Part shown: positions 44,501 through 56,560 of the stretch, piece after piece
Position numbering within the stretch: the stretch's first letter is position 1
Layout of the letters: the number at the start of each line of letters is the position of its first letter
NCBI RefSeq assembly: GCF_026914185.1
Contig: NC_070562.1
Span: 6,014,001-6,078,000 of the forward strand
From: Puccinia triticina
Lineage: Eukaryota > Basidiomycota > Pucciniomycetes > Pucciniales > Pucciniaceae
Length of the DNA stretch: 64,000 nt
Reading direction: 5' to 3'
Made by a program: the position numbers and the translations under genes
The notes under the pieces: generated by a model
The model's input: the letters and a program-made list of their open reading frames with translations, nothing else
What the model was told of the DNA's origin: nothing
Database searches by the model: none

Positions 44501-45200
44501 AGCTAATAAGTAGATCCAAGCTTTCTGAATAGGAAAATACTCACATCTTACATGGATACGCAATCATTTGGCGACCATGCTTATCAAGCTGTTGGGATAA
44601 CTGCGGAACGTGGTAAGATGCGTAACTGGAACTATTTGCGGTCTTGGCGATTTTTTGGGCTCGGGCTGTCATGTTTGCAAGGTCAGCGGAGTGGAATAAG
44701 GCAGAAGAAAAATAGAGGCGAGGGCTTACTAAGTTCTTCAGTGACCTTGAAACTTGGCTTCCACCTTCTTCTTTGTTGACGGAATCCGGTGGGACTTGAA
44801 ACTGCTCTTGATCTTTTGCTTCAACCTGTTTCGGATCATTTGGAGTGGGGGAAGGGTCAGAACTGGGGAGAGGGGAGGTATTTTGGGCCTTCTTGGGTGG
44901 ACGGCGAGGCATCAAGGGCGGTTGGATTTGGGTGAATCTGGATATCCAGGTGTTGGATGTTGTGGAGGATATGTCTTTGCCCAACCTCCGTGACCATCCC
45001 CCTGCCCCCCAGCGGGGGGGGGGGGGGGAGGGGGTTCCACAGCGGGTACCCGTGGCAAACCTGGGTACCGGCAAAAAAACACAAGGAAAACGGGCACCCG
45101 GACCCGTACTTGGCACCCGCGGAGGCGGTCCCCGCCACCCTGATGAGTACCCGCCCGCGGGTGCTAGGTACCTGCCGCGGGTACCGATATTGCATCTCTA
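41586..45200 (-). mobile_element. hAT-2 transposon, complete ends (3.6 kb)
   Basis: Ends TAGAGATGCAA and TTGCATCTCTA, flanked by TTTGGCTT on both sides (41578-41585 and 45201-45208), an exact 8-bp duplication. GGTACCCG-rich subterminal regions lie at 41605-41715 and 45040-45190. It carries a minus-strand transposase gene related to that of hAT-1. Confidence 0.92.
41768..44911 (-). pseudogene. hAT transposase of hAT-2, with a nonsense codon
   Basis: Read on the minus strand: N-terminal MPRRPPKKAQNTSPLP; a finger region ending MIAYPCKM then CSNLLKHAVVCLKRQ; LGVNSWQSPNRFDILGVLIY (about 43960-43905), where the catalytic D of the hAT-1 equivalent (VDAW) is N (VNSW); CCFAHVLNLIAKAILRPFG (about 43610-43550); ITLQVSTGGSARLSHVVVF (about 42780-42730); and C-terminal TSVDVERVFSFGQCYVTAKR, stopping at 41768. 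A TAG (42145-42143) interrupts the exon after EWWLKQ. Exon layout parallels hAT-1. The D-to-N change and the stop suggest an inactive enzyme. The N-terminal start is approximate. Confidence 0.7.
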
Positions 45201-45208
45201 TTTGGCTT

Positions 45209-46203
45209 TGGGGAGGCAGTGGATTGATTTCCACACTTGTTAACCCTATTGTATGGCCAAAAAATAGGGTGGAAAAAATAAAAGGGTCCCCAAGTCGGAG
45301 GAGCCCTCTCGCGATGACCAGGACATACTGGTCATTGCGCTGGCCTTTCTGAGCTTGTGAGTCAGTATAAGCTGTCCACAGAGCTCAGAAAAGCCCATAT
45401 GGATGGCCAGCTTGTGGTGGCCAATGAGAAGGTACCTCCTAGCGCAATGAACAAAACCCACTGTTCATCAAGTCTGGGGAAAAGTGTGATATTTTAACCA
45501 TGTCCACCCCAATGTTTGCACAAATATAAGGGTGGACATTACATAAGAAAATCAACCCTCCCCAGGGAAACAGGGGGATGCTAAGCAAATCTGTGTTTCC
45601 CCACGCGTCCATAGTTCACTTGTGACAACTTTCAAACCCCCAGACAAATTTTTTTAACACTTTTCCTCCCATATTTGTGTCACTGCTGCTTGCCCATGGC
45701 CAATGATTTTAAGTGGTCTGGATACAGAAAGCACACAGTGCAGAAGTCTTTAAATAACAGCCAGTGATAATTTAGCACCATTTTATGAGAGAAATACACA
45801 CCATGTTGTTGCACCATACACATGGAAACAAAGGGACCTGTGATAAACTAATTCTACACATAAAAGTAAATTAATGGAAAATGGTGGGGGAAAAGATGTA
45901 AGATTATCAGTCTACAAGAAAAATGGTGCTACCAATACTGTGATTTGCATGGGGATTTAAGAATTGACTGTTCAATTTGGAGTTCTCAGACCAGCTGTTG
46001 AATTATTTCTCCAGCTGGTTTCAGAAGCAAGGGAAAATTGTTGCACCTTTGATTATCCACTACTCTATCCCCTTTCCCTTGAGCAGCCTTCATGAAGATT
46101 CTACACTGCATTTTTCAGTTAGTTGTAGTTAAATTTACAAAAGTGTACAATTTGTGGTCATGTACTAGGCAAGGTGCATATTCCAAAATGAAGAGCTATT
46201 GAC
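45209..46203. other. Spacer, fragments only
   Basis: 45300-45470 contains loose inverted motifs (GATGACCAGGACATACTGGTC, CAATGA..TCATTG) like a worn palindrome array. The rest is AT-rich with no gene. Confidence 0.35.
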
Positions 46204-46390
46204 ACTGGATGACTTCCCATTGGTTCTGGGAGCCTCCCAGATCCCACTTTGGGATAAAATTTTGTAATTTTCCCTGGTCTTAATTTACACAAGGGTTTTA
46301 TTGGAATTCTAAAATCTTATCCTCATATCCTGTCCGGCAACCTCTCTCAGAGCTCCATCAGCCAAACGGGAGCTACTACAAACTTGCCAA

Positions 46391-47020
46391 TTGCTCCCGC
46401 ATCAAGTGACCAATGACCAAAACAACTTGTCTCAGGTTTGCAGCTTCCTCACCCATTGTTCAAATGCCCGATTGCAAACCTTGACCAGGGCCACTTTGGC
46501 TGTTTTGGGGTCCTCGCGTTGTAATTCAAACTTGCAAGGTGGAATTCAAGGTGCTCTGGCTTCCTTTTTTGACCCAGAAGCCCGTCAATCTCGCAAGATG
46601 GAGTCCAGTTTGTCTCAATTTTATGCATTACAGCTGCAAGAAGCAACCAGTACCATCAACCGCTTGCAAGATGAAGCCAATTGCCTCCAAGAGGGAATAA
46701 ACATCCAAGTTCTTTGCTTGCAGGAGGAGTTACAACAAGCCTGCAAGGAAATGGCCAAGAAGACCTCCGAGAACCAAACTTTGAAGCACAGCTTTGAGAT
46801 GTTACAACTCCGAATGGAGTTGAGCCACCAAGTTCCTGCAACCCTTCAAGCCTCCGGTCCTAGTCCTTACTTGAGGAACCTGTTTGCCAATCCAATTCCG
46901 TTCCGCTCAGCCGCATCTACTTCCAATCTGTTCCACTCGGCTTCTCCTAATTCCACTCCATTCCCCTCTTCTTCCACCCGGGAAGGCCAGAATGGTGCCC
47001 CTCCTCCAAACATCCAATGA
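46391..47020 (+). CDS. Harbinger partner protein (coiled coil), uninterrupted
   Basis: 209 codons. Residues about 75-150 are Gln/Leu/Glu-rich with heptad-like spacing (LQEATSTINRLQDEANCLQE, VLCLQEELQQACKEMAKK), predicting a coiled coil. The C-terminal third is Ser/Pro/Asn-rich. It lacks an evident Myb/SANT domain, the usual feature of Harbinger partner proteins, so it may be a divergent partner or only a C-terminal part of one. It diverges from the transposase within the same element. The frame is intact although the transposase is decayed. Confidence 0.55.
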   Translation: MLPHQVTNDQNNLSQVCSFLTHCSNARLQTLTRATLAVLGSSRCNSNLQGGIQGALASFFDPEARQSRKMESSLSQFYALQLQEATSTINRLQDEANCLQEGINIQVLCLQEELQQACKEMAKKTSENQTLKHSFEMLQLRMELSHQVPATLQASGPSPYLRNLFANPIPFRSAASTSNLFHSASPNSTPFPSSSTREGQNGAPPPNIQ

Positions 47021-47652
47021 TTTTGTTTATGTCCTTCTTCCCTTTAGCTAGTGTTTATGTATATCAGATAGTTGTTTCTCCTTCACTTGCCAGTCTCACC
47101 TCTCCGCTTACTCTCTCAGTGATAGTCTGATTTTCTCTTGCAGTGTCAAGAGCATCCTCTCCTGGGTTTTCTAGTCTCTTGTCACCCCTGATTCTCTCAA
47201 TATCTCAATATCTTCTTGGTTTCATGGATTGTAGTTGTTGAGCATCCAAACAGACAAGTTTTTTTTGTTCCCTTTGCACAAAAGGGTTTTTTATTATTAT
47301 TTTTCAATTGGAATGCAAAGCACTACAACCCATATTTTTGATTTTTATGAGAGTCAAGGCAAGTTTTTCTGGGCTCATTGGTCATAATAAAGAAATAGAG
47401 AGAAATCAAGGAGTAGACAAACATTGAGCAAAAGAAGGTAATTTGTAAAGGACATGTGTGTCAGAGCCAACTATCATAATATCTACTAATGCGGCATTGG
47501 GCTTGGATATCGGAGAAAAGTAATTTGTGAAACTCGCGGCACAAGAGGTGGTGCTCATCCCACACTGATTGATAGGCTGTTGCCGTCTGATTGACACTGA
47601 CCATGCGACACCGTAGCTGATGTAGACAAAACACAACTTGCAGAACATCAGA

Positions 47653-48628
47653 TCAAAACTGGTGGTTGCTTGCCGGCAGTGGCATTTTCAAGCGGCCAAA
47701 TGATCCTTGAATTGACCGCATGCCCCACTCCTCCGCCTGCCGAGCCAAAACAAGCTGTTCATTGATCAGCTTCAAGCAAGCATAGGCCTTGGGTGATTCC
47801 AGCAACCAATCTCTGCGCTTGACTGGTGCTAGCGTTGTTGCAGTTGTTCGGACTTTTGGGGGAATGCAGTGTTGCTGATGATACAATAGCATGGTGGGGT
47901 GCGTTCAAGAAGCTGCTCATAGAGAGGCTCAGCAATTGTGGAATCGTGCCAAGATCCCGGCGCATTGAGGACAGCATACATAATTGTTCCGTTGGGGGCA
48001 AATGCTAGGATGCAGCTGCAATAGTGTGAGCATGTCCATCCATCATAGTAGGCATTTTGAATGCTAGACAACAGATTGGTTAATAAAAATTATTCATGTT
48101 TGATAAGTCTTCATGACACTCACTCTTCATCACCCAAAACTAATACAGGCAAGTTCAATCCATCAACAAACCCAATACACTTGGATAGCCTTGGAAACTT
48201 TTTCTTGATCACCTTGCTGTGACGGTGTGCCTTTTCTTTGGTAGTTGGCCAGACAAGCCAAGCTTGAGGGTGCTCTTTCAGGCAAGCCAAGAGATGGGTT
48301 AAGCCAGTCAATAGGTAACGCAAAAACACAGCGGAAGTGATTCCAAACAGCTGTTGTAGGGTGAACGAGGCCATTGTGGAGCAGAGCCAGTGCAAAACTA
48401 AGCCAACATGAGCACCATGAGGACCTCCTCATCTTCATGAGTTCATTCTATAGCGTTGTCTTGGGAAAATTGTTTGATCAAGTTGCGCAAAGTGTTATTG
48501 TTGTGCTGTTGACACTCTTGGGCCGCCTGCTGCTCTTGTTGCTGCTCAAGGTAGATCTGTACCAAGTTTAGCGTAGTGCGTTCTACAAAGATCAGGGTTA
48601 GTCCGATTGCAACAAAGGAAGGATTCAA
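47653..48628 (-). pseudogene. DDE (Tnp4/Harbinger) transposase, decayed
   Basis: Read on the minus strand: KQFSQDNAIE then TGA (48445-48443); further stops; LLACLKEHPQAWLVWPT and FPRLSKCIGFVDGLNLPVLV with the first catalytic Asp (GFVDG); an intron at about 48120-48070; QNAYYDGWTCSHYCSCILA, VLNAPGSWHDSTIAEPLYEQ, then CIISNTAFP where the second catalytic Asp (usually DSAFP/DTAFP) is Asn. The frame then shifts near 47835, and the last block VLARQAEEWGMRSIQGSFGRL carries the third acidic residue. The stops, frameshift and D-to-N change make it inactive by inference. Bases 47400-47650 continue 3' with a weakly conserved tail. Confidence 0.8.
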
Positions 48629-48894
48629 TGACCATACATATCAGCTTACGGGGCATTGTGGTGAAGTTTGGAGGTGTTCTGCTAACCAATGAGGCAGATT
48701 GGATGTTTGGATGTGGTTTGATGGGGTATTTGGGTGTGGTTCAAGGTGTAGGGGTGGTGAGCAGCCGGCCTTTTGAGGCATCATGTGTTAATTTACAAAA
48801 CCCGCATGACGGAAGCAGATTTTTAGGATTTTAGATTTCTATTGTCTAAAGTGAGATCTGGGAGGCTCCCAGAACCGACGGGAAGTCATCCACT

Positions 48895-49959
48895 GAAAAC
48901 TCAAAAAATTATGGTTGATCCCTTGGTAAATATGGTAGGGAAATCTGAATTGGTTATTTTCACATTTCATATTGCTGAGAGTTCACCTGCATGTTACACA
49001 GGTTTTCTTAGCTTTGACATGTTTTAATAGTTGAAGAATAGAAATCTTATGTCAAACCACTTTCCCGCCAATTTGACAGGGTAATTAGCATTTCAGAAAT
49101 ATGCCACAACAATTCATCCGCCAGCTGGCAGATCCTCTGAATTTGCTATTTCTTGCAAGTATGTTCCATAATGTGATTTTATGTGGGTTTTGAATGAAAA
49201 ATTCTACAAATCCAAATATTCCCTGGCACTTGGCTAAGAATATATTTGAGCATAAAGATAGGTACATTCTTTGAAAAGTTTGTGTGCAATAAATCTCACT
49301 TCTGCAATTGTAATCATGATGAAACAAACACAAAACTTCAGCAGAGAGATATTTTTGTGTTGGCATTGAGTTAAACATCATTTCACAAAGACTTGAACTA
49401 CAGTTACAATTGTATTGGGAAGAAATTGAACATAGAGGTAAATTGAAAATTAAACTCACATCAGACAACACAACATACAAAATTACGGCCTGGCACTCTC
49501 TAGAGAGTGCAACACTTTCCCCCCTGGTGATCAGTGCGGAGAGTGTTGATTATGAGATAAGATTCTTCAATGGAGAACATTTGGGCACCATTTGATTTAA
49601 AGTTGCGGAATTCATCCACCCCAATGTGCATGCTGTAAGCTACTTCTATTCCAGATGATGAGGGAAAATGCTGCTAATGGGCCATTTTCAAAGATGCATT
49701 TTGACATGAAGATGTCAATTTGAAACTATACAAATTCAATTGCTTCTTCAACTCAATAATACAATCTGGAGTACTTTAAAAAAAATGCAACCGCTATAAC
49801 ATGACTTTGAATCACTATACATGCATATAAAGTACATAATGTTTGTAGTGAATGGTCCTGATATAGTGATAAAAAATGTCAATAAGACTTGTCATCCCAG
49901 GATTACATACAAGCATAACAGCGGATAATGTGTAGACTAAATGAGCCCAGCATGCATCA
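48895..49959. other. Spacer with inverted-repeat block
   Basis: AT-rich, no gene. It includes the 40-bp block at 49480-49519 that is identical in inverse to 38108-38147. Confidence 0.4.
49480..49519 (-). repeat. Inverted-repeat block, right copy
   Basis: Forty bases identical in inverse to 38108-38147, with the palindrome GCACTCTCTAGAGAGTGC at the centre. Outward similarity continues (CCCCCCTGGTG). The two copies bound an 11.4-kb interval. Confidence 0.7.
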
Positions 49960-50031
49960 GTGCAATTACCTTAGTGGTTAAAGCAACACTCACAAAGTTT
50001 GGAGTCATGGGTTTGATTCCCATAGTGCACA
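49960..50031 (+). tRNA. tRNA-like sequence (possible tRNA or tRNA-derived SINE head)
   Basis: 72 nt with acceptor-like GTGCAAT..TAGTGCAC, A-box-like TACCTTAGTGGTTA, B box GGTTTGATTCC, and T stem ATGGG/CCCAT. The anticodon stem pairs only as ACTC/GAGT with an oversized loop, so no anticodon can be assigned confidently. More likely a tRNA-derived repeat than a functional gene. Confidence 0.35.
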
Positions 50032-51149
50032 TCTATTTTGGTTTCTGGGACATTATCATTCCTTTGGTGTTGGAATTCAGAAAGTCACAACTTGGTCAAC
50101 CTTGACATGACATTTGGAGATGGCCAGATAAAACTTTCAAGGAGTTGTCAGTGTTGAACTTAGAATGAAGAGGGACAAATCACCACTCACATCATGAGTC
50201 AAGGCCCCACGGAGTCTAGTAAAAAGCCCTCCAAAACATTTGGGAATTCAACCTTCCAAATATGGTGGTCTGATTTTCCTCCAGGAACATATGTAGACAA
50301 ATTTGATATGAAATCCACAGGAGGGCCTTTAATTTTGTTCATGCCAACGGCTCTCCAATTTGTTAGCCCTAGAGATACAATAAGTACTAGAGGAAAAGGC
50401 GGCTTTGCCGCTGCAAATCCAAAGCATAATCCTCAAGGCTCAAATTACACCTGCTGCCCATTTGTTCCAAAGTTCACTTGATTGGTTTCATCAAATTCCC
50501 ACCCATAGAAAAATTAAGAAATTGAAATATCCTGATTACCTCCCTAGTGTTGCTATCATTTAGATATTCTGGAAGCTATTATAACTTTAAAACATTAGTT
50601 ATCCTCAAAGTTGCAAGCTTTTAATATGAAGGTGAAATAATTTTCAATTAATCAAACAAAAATGGGACAACCATCCAGATTCCTTATTGAAACCTTCTAT
50701 TTCATCTGTATCCATATCATTAACAAGCTTATCACCAAAAGAAATAACCAACATTTAATCATTCTGCCACTGTTAGAGAAAAGTATCCAGGAAGTTTAGT
50801 TTGAATTGTTGAAGATGCACACAAATAGAAGTGAAAGGTTCAAATTCAATGAATTGAAAGGGCTCTATCTCACAAAAGATATTCTGTAGCTTTGAGCTAT
50901 CCATTTTTATAGGTAAAAAATTTCATGATGCCATCTGAACATATGACTACAGTAGATTGAAACAGATGAGTCAGTTGTTGAGATAAGTCAGCCATGTAGG
51001 TCAGCTGTCAGTTGCACAGGTTGGTGAGAGAAAAATGTTATGATAGAGAAAGCGACTTGCCAACAACCTCTGGCCATCCAACATGTTTTTACTCACTTGG
51101 CTTTCGGAAATACAGCATGCTTAGCAATTTCAAGTCAGCTCCAGGTAGC
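50032..51149. other. Spacer, one small open frame
   Basis: 50194-50481 (+) is an unrecognised 95-codon frame beginning MSQGPTESSKKPSK. I cannot support it as a gene. The remainder is AT-rich without landmarks. Confidence 0.3.
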
Positions 51150-51489
51150 CCGCACTGTGAAAAAAACTCAAGAAAGTGCTGTCAGTTGACATGCGCAATC
51201 CAGGGTGAGACTTTCAGGACATCCAATTTCATTCCGTGATTAATCACAGGGCAGCTCAGCTAGCTCAGCATCATAGCTCAGTATTTGCATGCCCCAAGCT
51301 CCTGAGCCGTACTGGTGCTCATTGGTCATCAACATATAAGGGGATGTATTTCCATACACATGATACAAGCCCTTGGGGGGAATTCCACCAGGTCAACCAG
51401 AATATGCGCCCATGTCGACTAGTAGTAATCCCTCCTGTCCTAGGCGGGGTTGACAAGGCTTGATGAAAGGGCACTCATGTTGACCAGCC

Positions 51490-52260
51490 CATGTCAACCT
51501 ATCAGTTGACTGGGAGGGATGCCTGCCGGAGGACTGATATATGTATGGTCAACTATTGTATGAACCTGTTGTCCAGGAGGGATCCCTCCCGTTTGACTGA
51601 TATAGGGAATATTTGTCCGGGAGGCATCCCTCCCGGTCAAGAGGTTCATACAATAGTCAACCGGGAGGGATCCCTCCCAGGGAACTGATACATACAAAGT
51701 TGACCGGGAGGGATCCCTCCCGGAGGACTGATATATGTATCAGTCCTCCGGGAGGCATCCCTCCCGGTCAACTATTGTATGAACCTGTTGTCCGGGAGGG
51801 ATCCCTCCTAGACAACTGATACATAGAAAAGTCGTCCGGAAGGGATCCCTTCCGGACGACTGTTTTATAGAGCAGTCATCCGGGAGGTATTCCTCCCAGA
51901 GTACTGATAAATGTGTCAGTCGACTGGGAGGAATCCCTCCTGGTCGACTATTGTGTGAACCTCTTGACCGGGAGGGATGCCTCCTGGACAACTGATACAG
52001 TTATCAGTCCTCCGGGAGGGATCCCTCCCGGGTCAACTATTGTATGTATCAGCTGTCCGGGAGGGATCCCTCCCGGTTGACTATTGTATGAACCTCTTGA
52101 CCAGGAGAGATGCCTCCCGGACAAATATTCCCCATATCAGTCAAACGGGAGGGATCTCTCCCGGACGACTGAAACATAGATAGTCAACCAGGAGGGATCC
52201 CCCCCAGTCGACTGCTCCATGCAACAGTCTTCCAGAAGGGATCCCTCCCGGATGACTGTT
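51490..52260. repeat. Palindrome array of CACTA-2, left part
   Basis: Units of about 45 bp with cores such as TCCGGGAGGGATCCCTCCCG and spacers ACTGATACATAGAACAGT or TATTGTATGAACCT. It resembles the CACTA-1 array but has a GGATCC centre instead of GAGTCC. Confidence 0.85.
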
Positions 52261-52899
52261 CTCACTACCAAGATGGATGAATTTGTGATGTTGTATATTG
52301 ATTAATATAGCTTATATTGATCAATTTATATTAATCAATTTTTTTTATCCCTCTTGATACCTTTGTCTGTGTTCCATGTCTCCTTAATACTCTTCTATAA
52401 TCTCTCTCCTTCCCCCTGTGTTAGCTTCAAGCCACAGGTATATTTTCTTTTATTTGCCTGATAAAATTCATAAATTTCTACGTACACCATTCAATCCTTC
52501 ATGAAAAAAAGAAATTGCAAGTTTTAGGTAGGATTAATCGGGGGAGGTTGAGGGATCTCAATTTTTTTTTCTTTTTTTTTTTTCTTCAACAATTGATGTT
52601 ATGAGAATTCTACAAATCTACTGTTTTTCAAAAAAGGAAAAACATTGACCCCTGACCGCTCTCATGGTATCATCCTGCACACATTGTTAATTTGGTTGGT
52701 TGAACTTCCTGAAGATATTGCACATCATACTTGAAGTGCTACATGCATGTAAGGCCTTTTTGAAATTAGTTTACCATGGTTTAGCATATTTTTCTCAGGT
52801 TCTTTTTTTTATCTACTTTTGTTATCAATCACAGATTAATGAGGAATATTTCAACATAAAATTTCATTGGACAATTGTTCTGCATATAAAACCCAGAAA

Positions 52900-55800
52900 T
52901 ATTTTATTTGGGGTCACATCCATTATGCAGCAGCTACAATCCAATCAGTTGCCAAATATCACTACTTTGGTAGTTTCTTGGTCTTTCTACCACTATATCT
53001 CATCCCAGTGTGGGAATTCTTCCAAGATATTGTTACAAAAATGTTGATAATCCCCCAAAAATTCATCATGTACCTTTACTGACCACACAACCCCCAAATG
53101 CAGCAGCTACCGTCGGATCAGTTCCCAAATATCACTACTTTGGTAGTTTGATGGTGTTTCTGCCACTATATCTCATCCCACCGTGGAAATCCTCTTGCCA
53201 GATAGTGACAGAAATGTTTACAAGCCCCCAAAGATTCATGACGTGCCTTTGCCGACCACAAAACCCCCAAATGTAGCAGCTACAGTCTGATCAGTTCCCA
53301 AATATCACTACTTTGGTAGTTTCTTGGTGTTTCTGCCACTATATCACATCCCAGCGTGGGAATCCTTCTGCCAGATGGTGACCAAAATTCTTACCAGCCC
53401 CCAAAGTTTCATTATGTACCTTTACTGACCACAAAACCCCCAAATGCAGCAGTGTGAGCCTGAGTCTCTTATGTGACAACAAGACACAAAGAAAAGGGGG
53501 ACACTGGTTGAATTTCTGGGGATAAAGAAATACAAGCAGTGGAGAGAAGAGAAATAGAAGAGAGAAACTGAGAAGAGAGAAACTTGATCTTTTGAGTTAT
53601 GATTTAATATGGGCCAAGCTCTACCTGGAAAAGTAGGCTGCCAACTGTGCTAGAGATGCAACAGTCTCCACTCACACCAAGGAAACAGTGGTGGGATTCA
53701 GAAGTAGGATGACTACTCTGCTCTGGCTTTAAAGGTCTTAACAAAAGATAACCTATAGATCTTTTGAAGCAGAAGAGAGAAACAGAAGCAGGGAGAGAGC
53801 AGTCAAGAGCAACAGAGTTTCCTCTGAGATAAAGAAGGTCAGTAGAAGAGGGTACTTACTCTCAATATCTCTTAGTGATACTGGGAGCGAAGTGGCCTCT
53901 GATTAGTGATCCTGGGTGTCTCTGGGGTATGGTTCTGGTGTGCTGAAGTCTGTAGATCCTCCTCAGGCAGGGGGGGATCCTGACTTTGACAATTTTGAGA
54001 GTTTGCTTACATAATTACATATGTACAAGTGGTTGGCGCGCCTGGTAGTGCTGCCACGTCACAACTGCGCATGCGCGCCATAACTCAAGAACTCAGGGAA
54101 GGAGTAGAGTTACAAAGAAGTGGTAAGTTGTAACTGGGGTTAAAATTGCATGGGCAAACAGAATATGAGGTCAAAACAAGGTTATCTCTTAAGATGAAAA
54201 AGATATGAATTGATTCATATGGCAAAAGGTAGGAAAGGCAGCTTTTAGGTCAGCTGTGTTGACTCTAAGGCTGACAAGCAGCTACAGTCTGATCAGTTCC
54301 CAAATATCACTACTTTGGTAGTTTCTTGGTGTTTCTGCCACTATATCTCATCCCAGCGTGGGAATTCTTCTTCCAGATGGTGACCAAAATGTTAAGAAGC
54401 CCCCAAAGTTTCATTATGTATCTTTACTGACCACCATATTTGGAAACTGATCAGACTGTAGCTGCTACATTTGGGGGTTTTAATGTGGTCAGTAAAGGTA
54501 CATAATGAAACTTTGGGCGCTTGTAAAAATTTTATTAACCCCATGGCAGAAGAATTCCCAAGCTGCAATGAGATATTGTGGCAGAAACACCAAGAAACTA
54601 CCAAATTAGTGATATTTGGGAACTGATCAGACTGTAGCTGCTACATTTGGAGGTTTTGTGGTCAGTAAAGGTACATACCAAATCTTTGGGGGCTTGTAAA
54701 CATTTTGGTAACCATCTGGCAAAAGGATTCCCACGCTGGGATGGGATATAGTGGCAGAAACACCAAGAAACTACCAAAGTAGTGATATTTGGGAACTGAT
54801 CAGACTGTAGCTGCTACATTTGTATGTTTTTTGGTCAGTAAAGGCACTTAATGAATCTTTGGGGGCTTTTCAACATTTTTGTCACCGTCTGTCAGAAGAA
54901 TTCCCAAGCTGTGATGAGATATAGTGGTAGAAACACCAAGAAACTACCAAAGTAGTGATATTTGCAAACTGATCAGACTGTAGCTGCTAAATTTGGGGGT
55001 TTTGTGTCCAGTCAATGTGCATAATGAACCTTTGGGGGCTTCTAAACATTCTGGTCACCATCTGGCAAAAGGATTCCCATGCTGGGATGAGATATAGTGG
55101 CAGAAACACCAAGAAACTACCGAAGTAGTGATCTTTCGGAACTGATCAGACTGTAGCTGCTACATTTTGGGTTTTGTGGTCAGTCAAGGTACCTAATAAA
55201 GCTTTGGAGACTTGTAAACATTTTTGTCACCATCTGGCAAAAGGATTCCCACGCTGGGATGAGATATAGTGGCAGAAACAGCAAGAAACTACCAAGGTCA
55301 GGATATTTGGGAACTTTACAGACTGTAGCTGCTACATTTGGAGGTTTTGTGGTCAGTCAATGTACATAATGAAACTTTGGGGGCTTTTAAACATCTTGGT
55401 CACCGTCTGGCAGAAGAATTCCCAAGCTGTGATGAGATATAGTGGTAGAAACACCAAGAAACTACCAAAGTAGTGATATTTGGAAACTGATCAAACTGGA
55501 GCTGCTACATTTTGGGGTTTTATGGTCAGTCAAGGTACATAATGAAACTTTGGAGGCTTTTCAACATTTTGGTCACCATCTGGCAGAGTGATTCCCACGC
55601 TGGGATGAGATATAGTGACAGAAACACCAAGAAACTACCAAAGTAGTGATATTTGGGAAATGATCAGACTGTAGCTGCTACATTTGGAGGTTTTGTGATC
55701 AGTAACGGTACATAATGAAACTTTGGGCGCTTTTCAACATTTTGGTCACCATCTGGCAGAGTGATTCCCACGCTGGGATGAGATATAGTGGCAGAAACAC

Positions 55801-56560
55801 CAAGAAACTACCAAAGTAGTGATATTTGGAAACTGATCAGACTGTAGCTGCTACATTTGGGGGTTTTGTGGTCAGTCAAGGTACATAATGAAACTTTGGA
55901 GGCTTGTAGAAATTTTTGGTCACCGTCTGGCAGAAGGATTCCCAAGCTGTGATGAGATATAGTGGTAGAAACCCCAAGAAACTACCAAAGTAGTGATATT
56001 TGGGAACTGATCAGAATGTAGCTGCTACATTTGGGGGTTTTGTGGACAGTAAAGGTACATAATTCTACTTTGGGGGCTTGTAAACATTTTGGTCACCATC
56101 TAGCAGAAGGATTCCCACGTTGGGATGAGATATACTGGCAGAAACACCAAGAAACTATCAAAGTAGTGATATTTGGGAACTGATCAGACTGTAGCTGCTA
56201 CATTTGGAGGTTTTGTGGTCAGTAACGGTACATAATGAAACTTGGGCCCTTGTGAAAATTTTGGTCAACATCTGGCAGAGTGATTCCCACGCTGGGATGA
56301 GATATAGTGGCAGAAACACCAAGAAACTACCAAAGTAGTGATATTTGGAAACTGATCAGACTGTAGCTGCTGCATTTGGGGGTTGTGTGGTTAGTAAAGG
56401 TACATGATGAATTTTTGGGGGATTATCAACATTTTTGTAACAATATCTTGGAAGAATTCCCACACTGGGATGAGATATAGTGGTAGAAAGACCAAGAAAC
56501 CACCAAATTAGTGATATTTGGCAACTGATTAGATTGTAGCTGCCGCATAATGAATGTGAC
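52900..56560. repeat. ~174-bp tandem repeat, inverted about 54430
   Basis: The unit carries GAACTGATCAGACTGTAGCT, GTGGTCAGTAAAGGTACATA, ACTTTGGGGGCTT, CCCACGCTGGGATGAGATAT and AAACACCAAGAAACTACC. About three units lie left of the inversion point in one orientation and about twelve to the right in the other. The left series is interrupted by the L2 solo LTR. Confidence 0.85.
53453..54276 (-). mobile_element. Solo LTR, family L2, inside the tandem repeat
   Basis: On the minus strand it starts TGTCAGCCTTAGAGTC and ends GGCTCACA. AGCAG flanks both sides (53448-53452 and 54277-54281). Same family as 19870-20850. This is the innermost level of the nest. Confidence 0.88.

Larger units (their letters stand above)
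46207..48891. mobile_element. PIF/Harbinger transposon, complete ends (2.7 kb)
   Basis: Ends GGATGACTTCCCATTGG and (inverse) GGATGACTTCCCGTCGG. The inverted repeat continues about 45 bp through TTCTGGGAGCCTCCCAGATC. ACT flanks both sides (46204-46206 and 48892-48894). It encodes a DDE (Tnp4-type) transposase on the minus strand and a second protein on the plus strand, the usual two-gene Harbinger plan. Confidence 0.88.

Noticed and set aside
44541..45116. 191-codon minus-strand frame starting at 45116
   Set aside because: Its first part lies in the GGTACCC subterminal region of hAT-2. Only the part from about 44911 reads as transposase.
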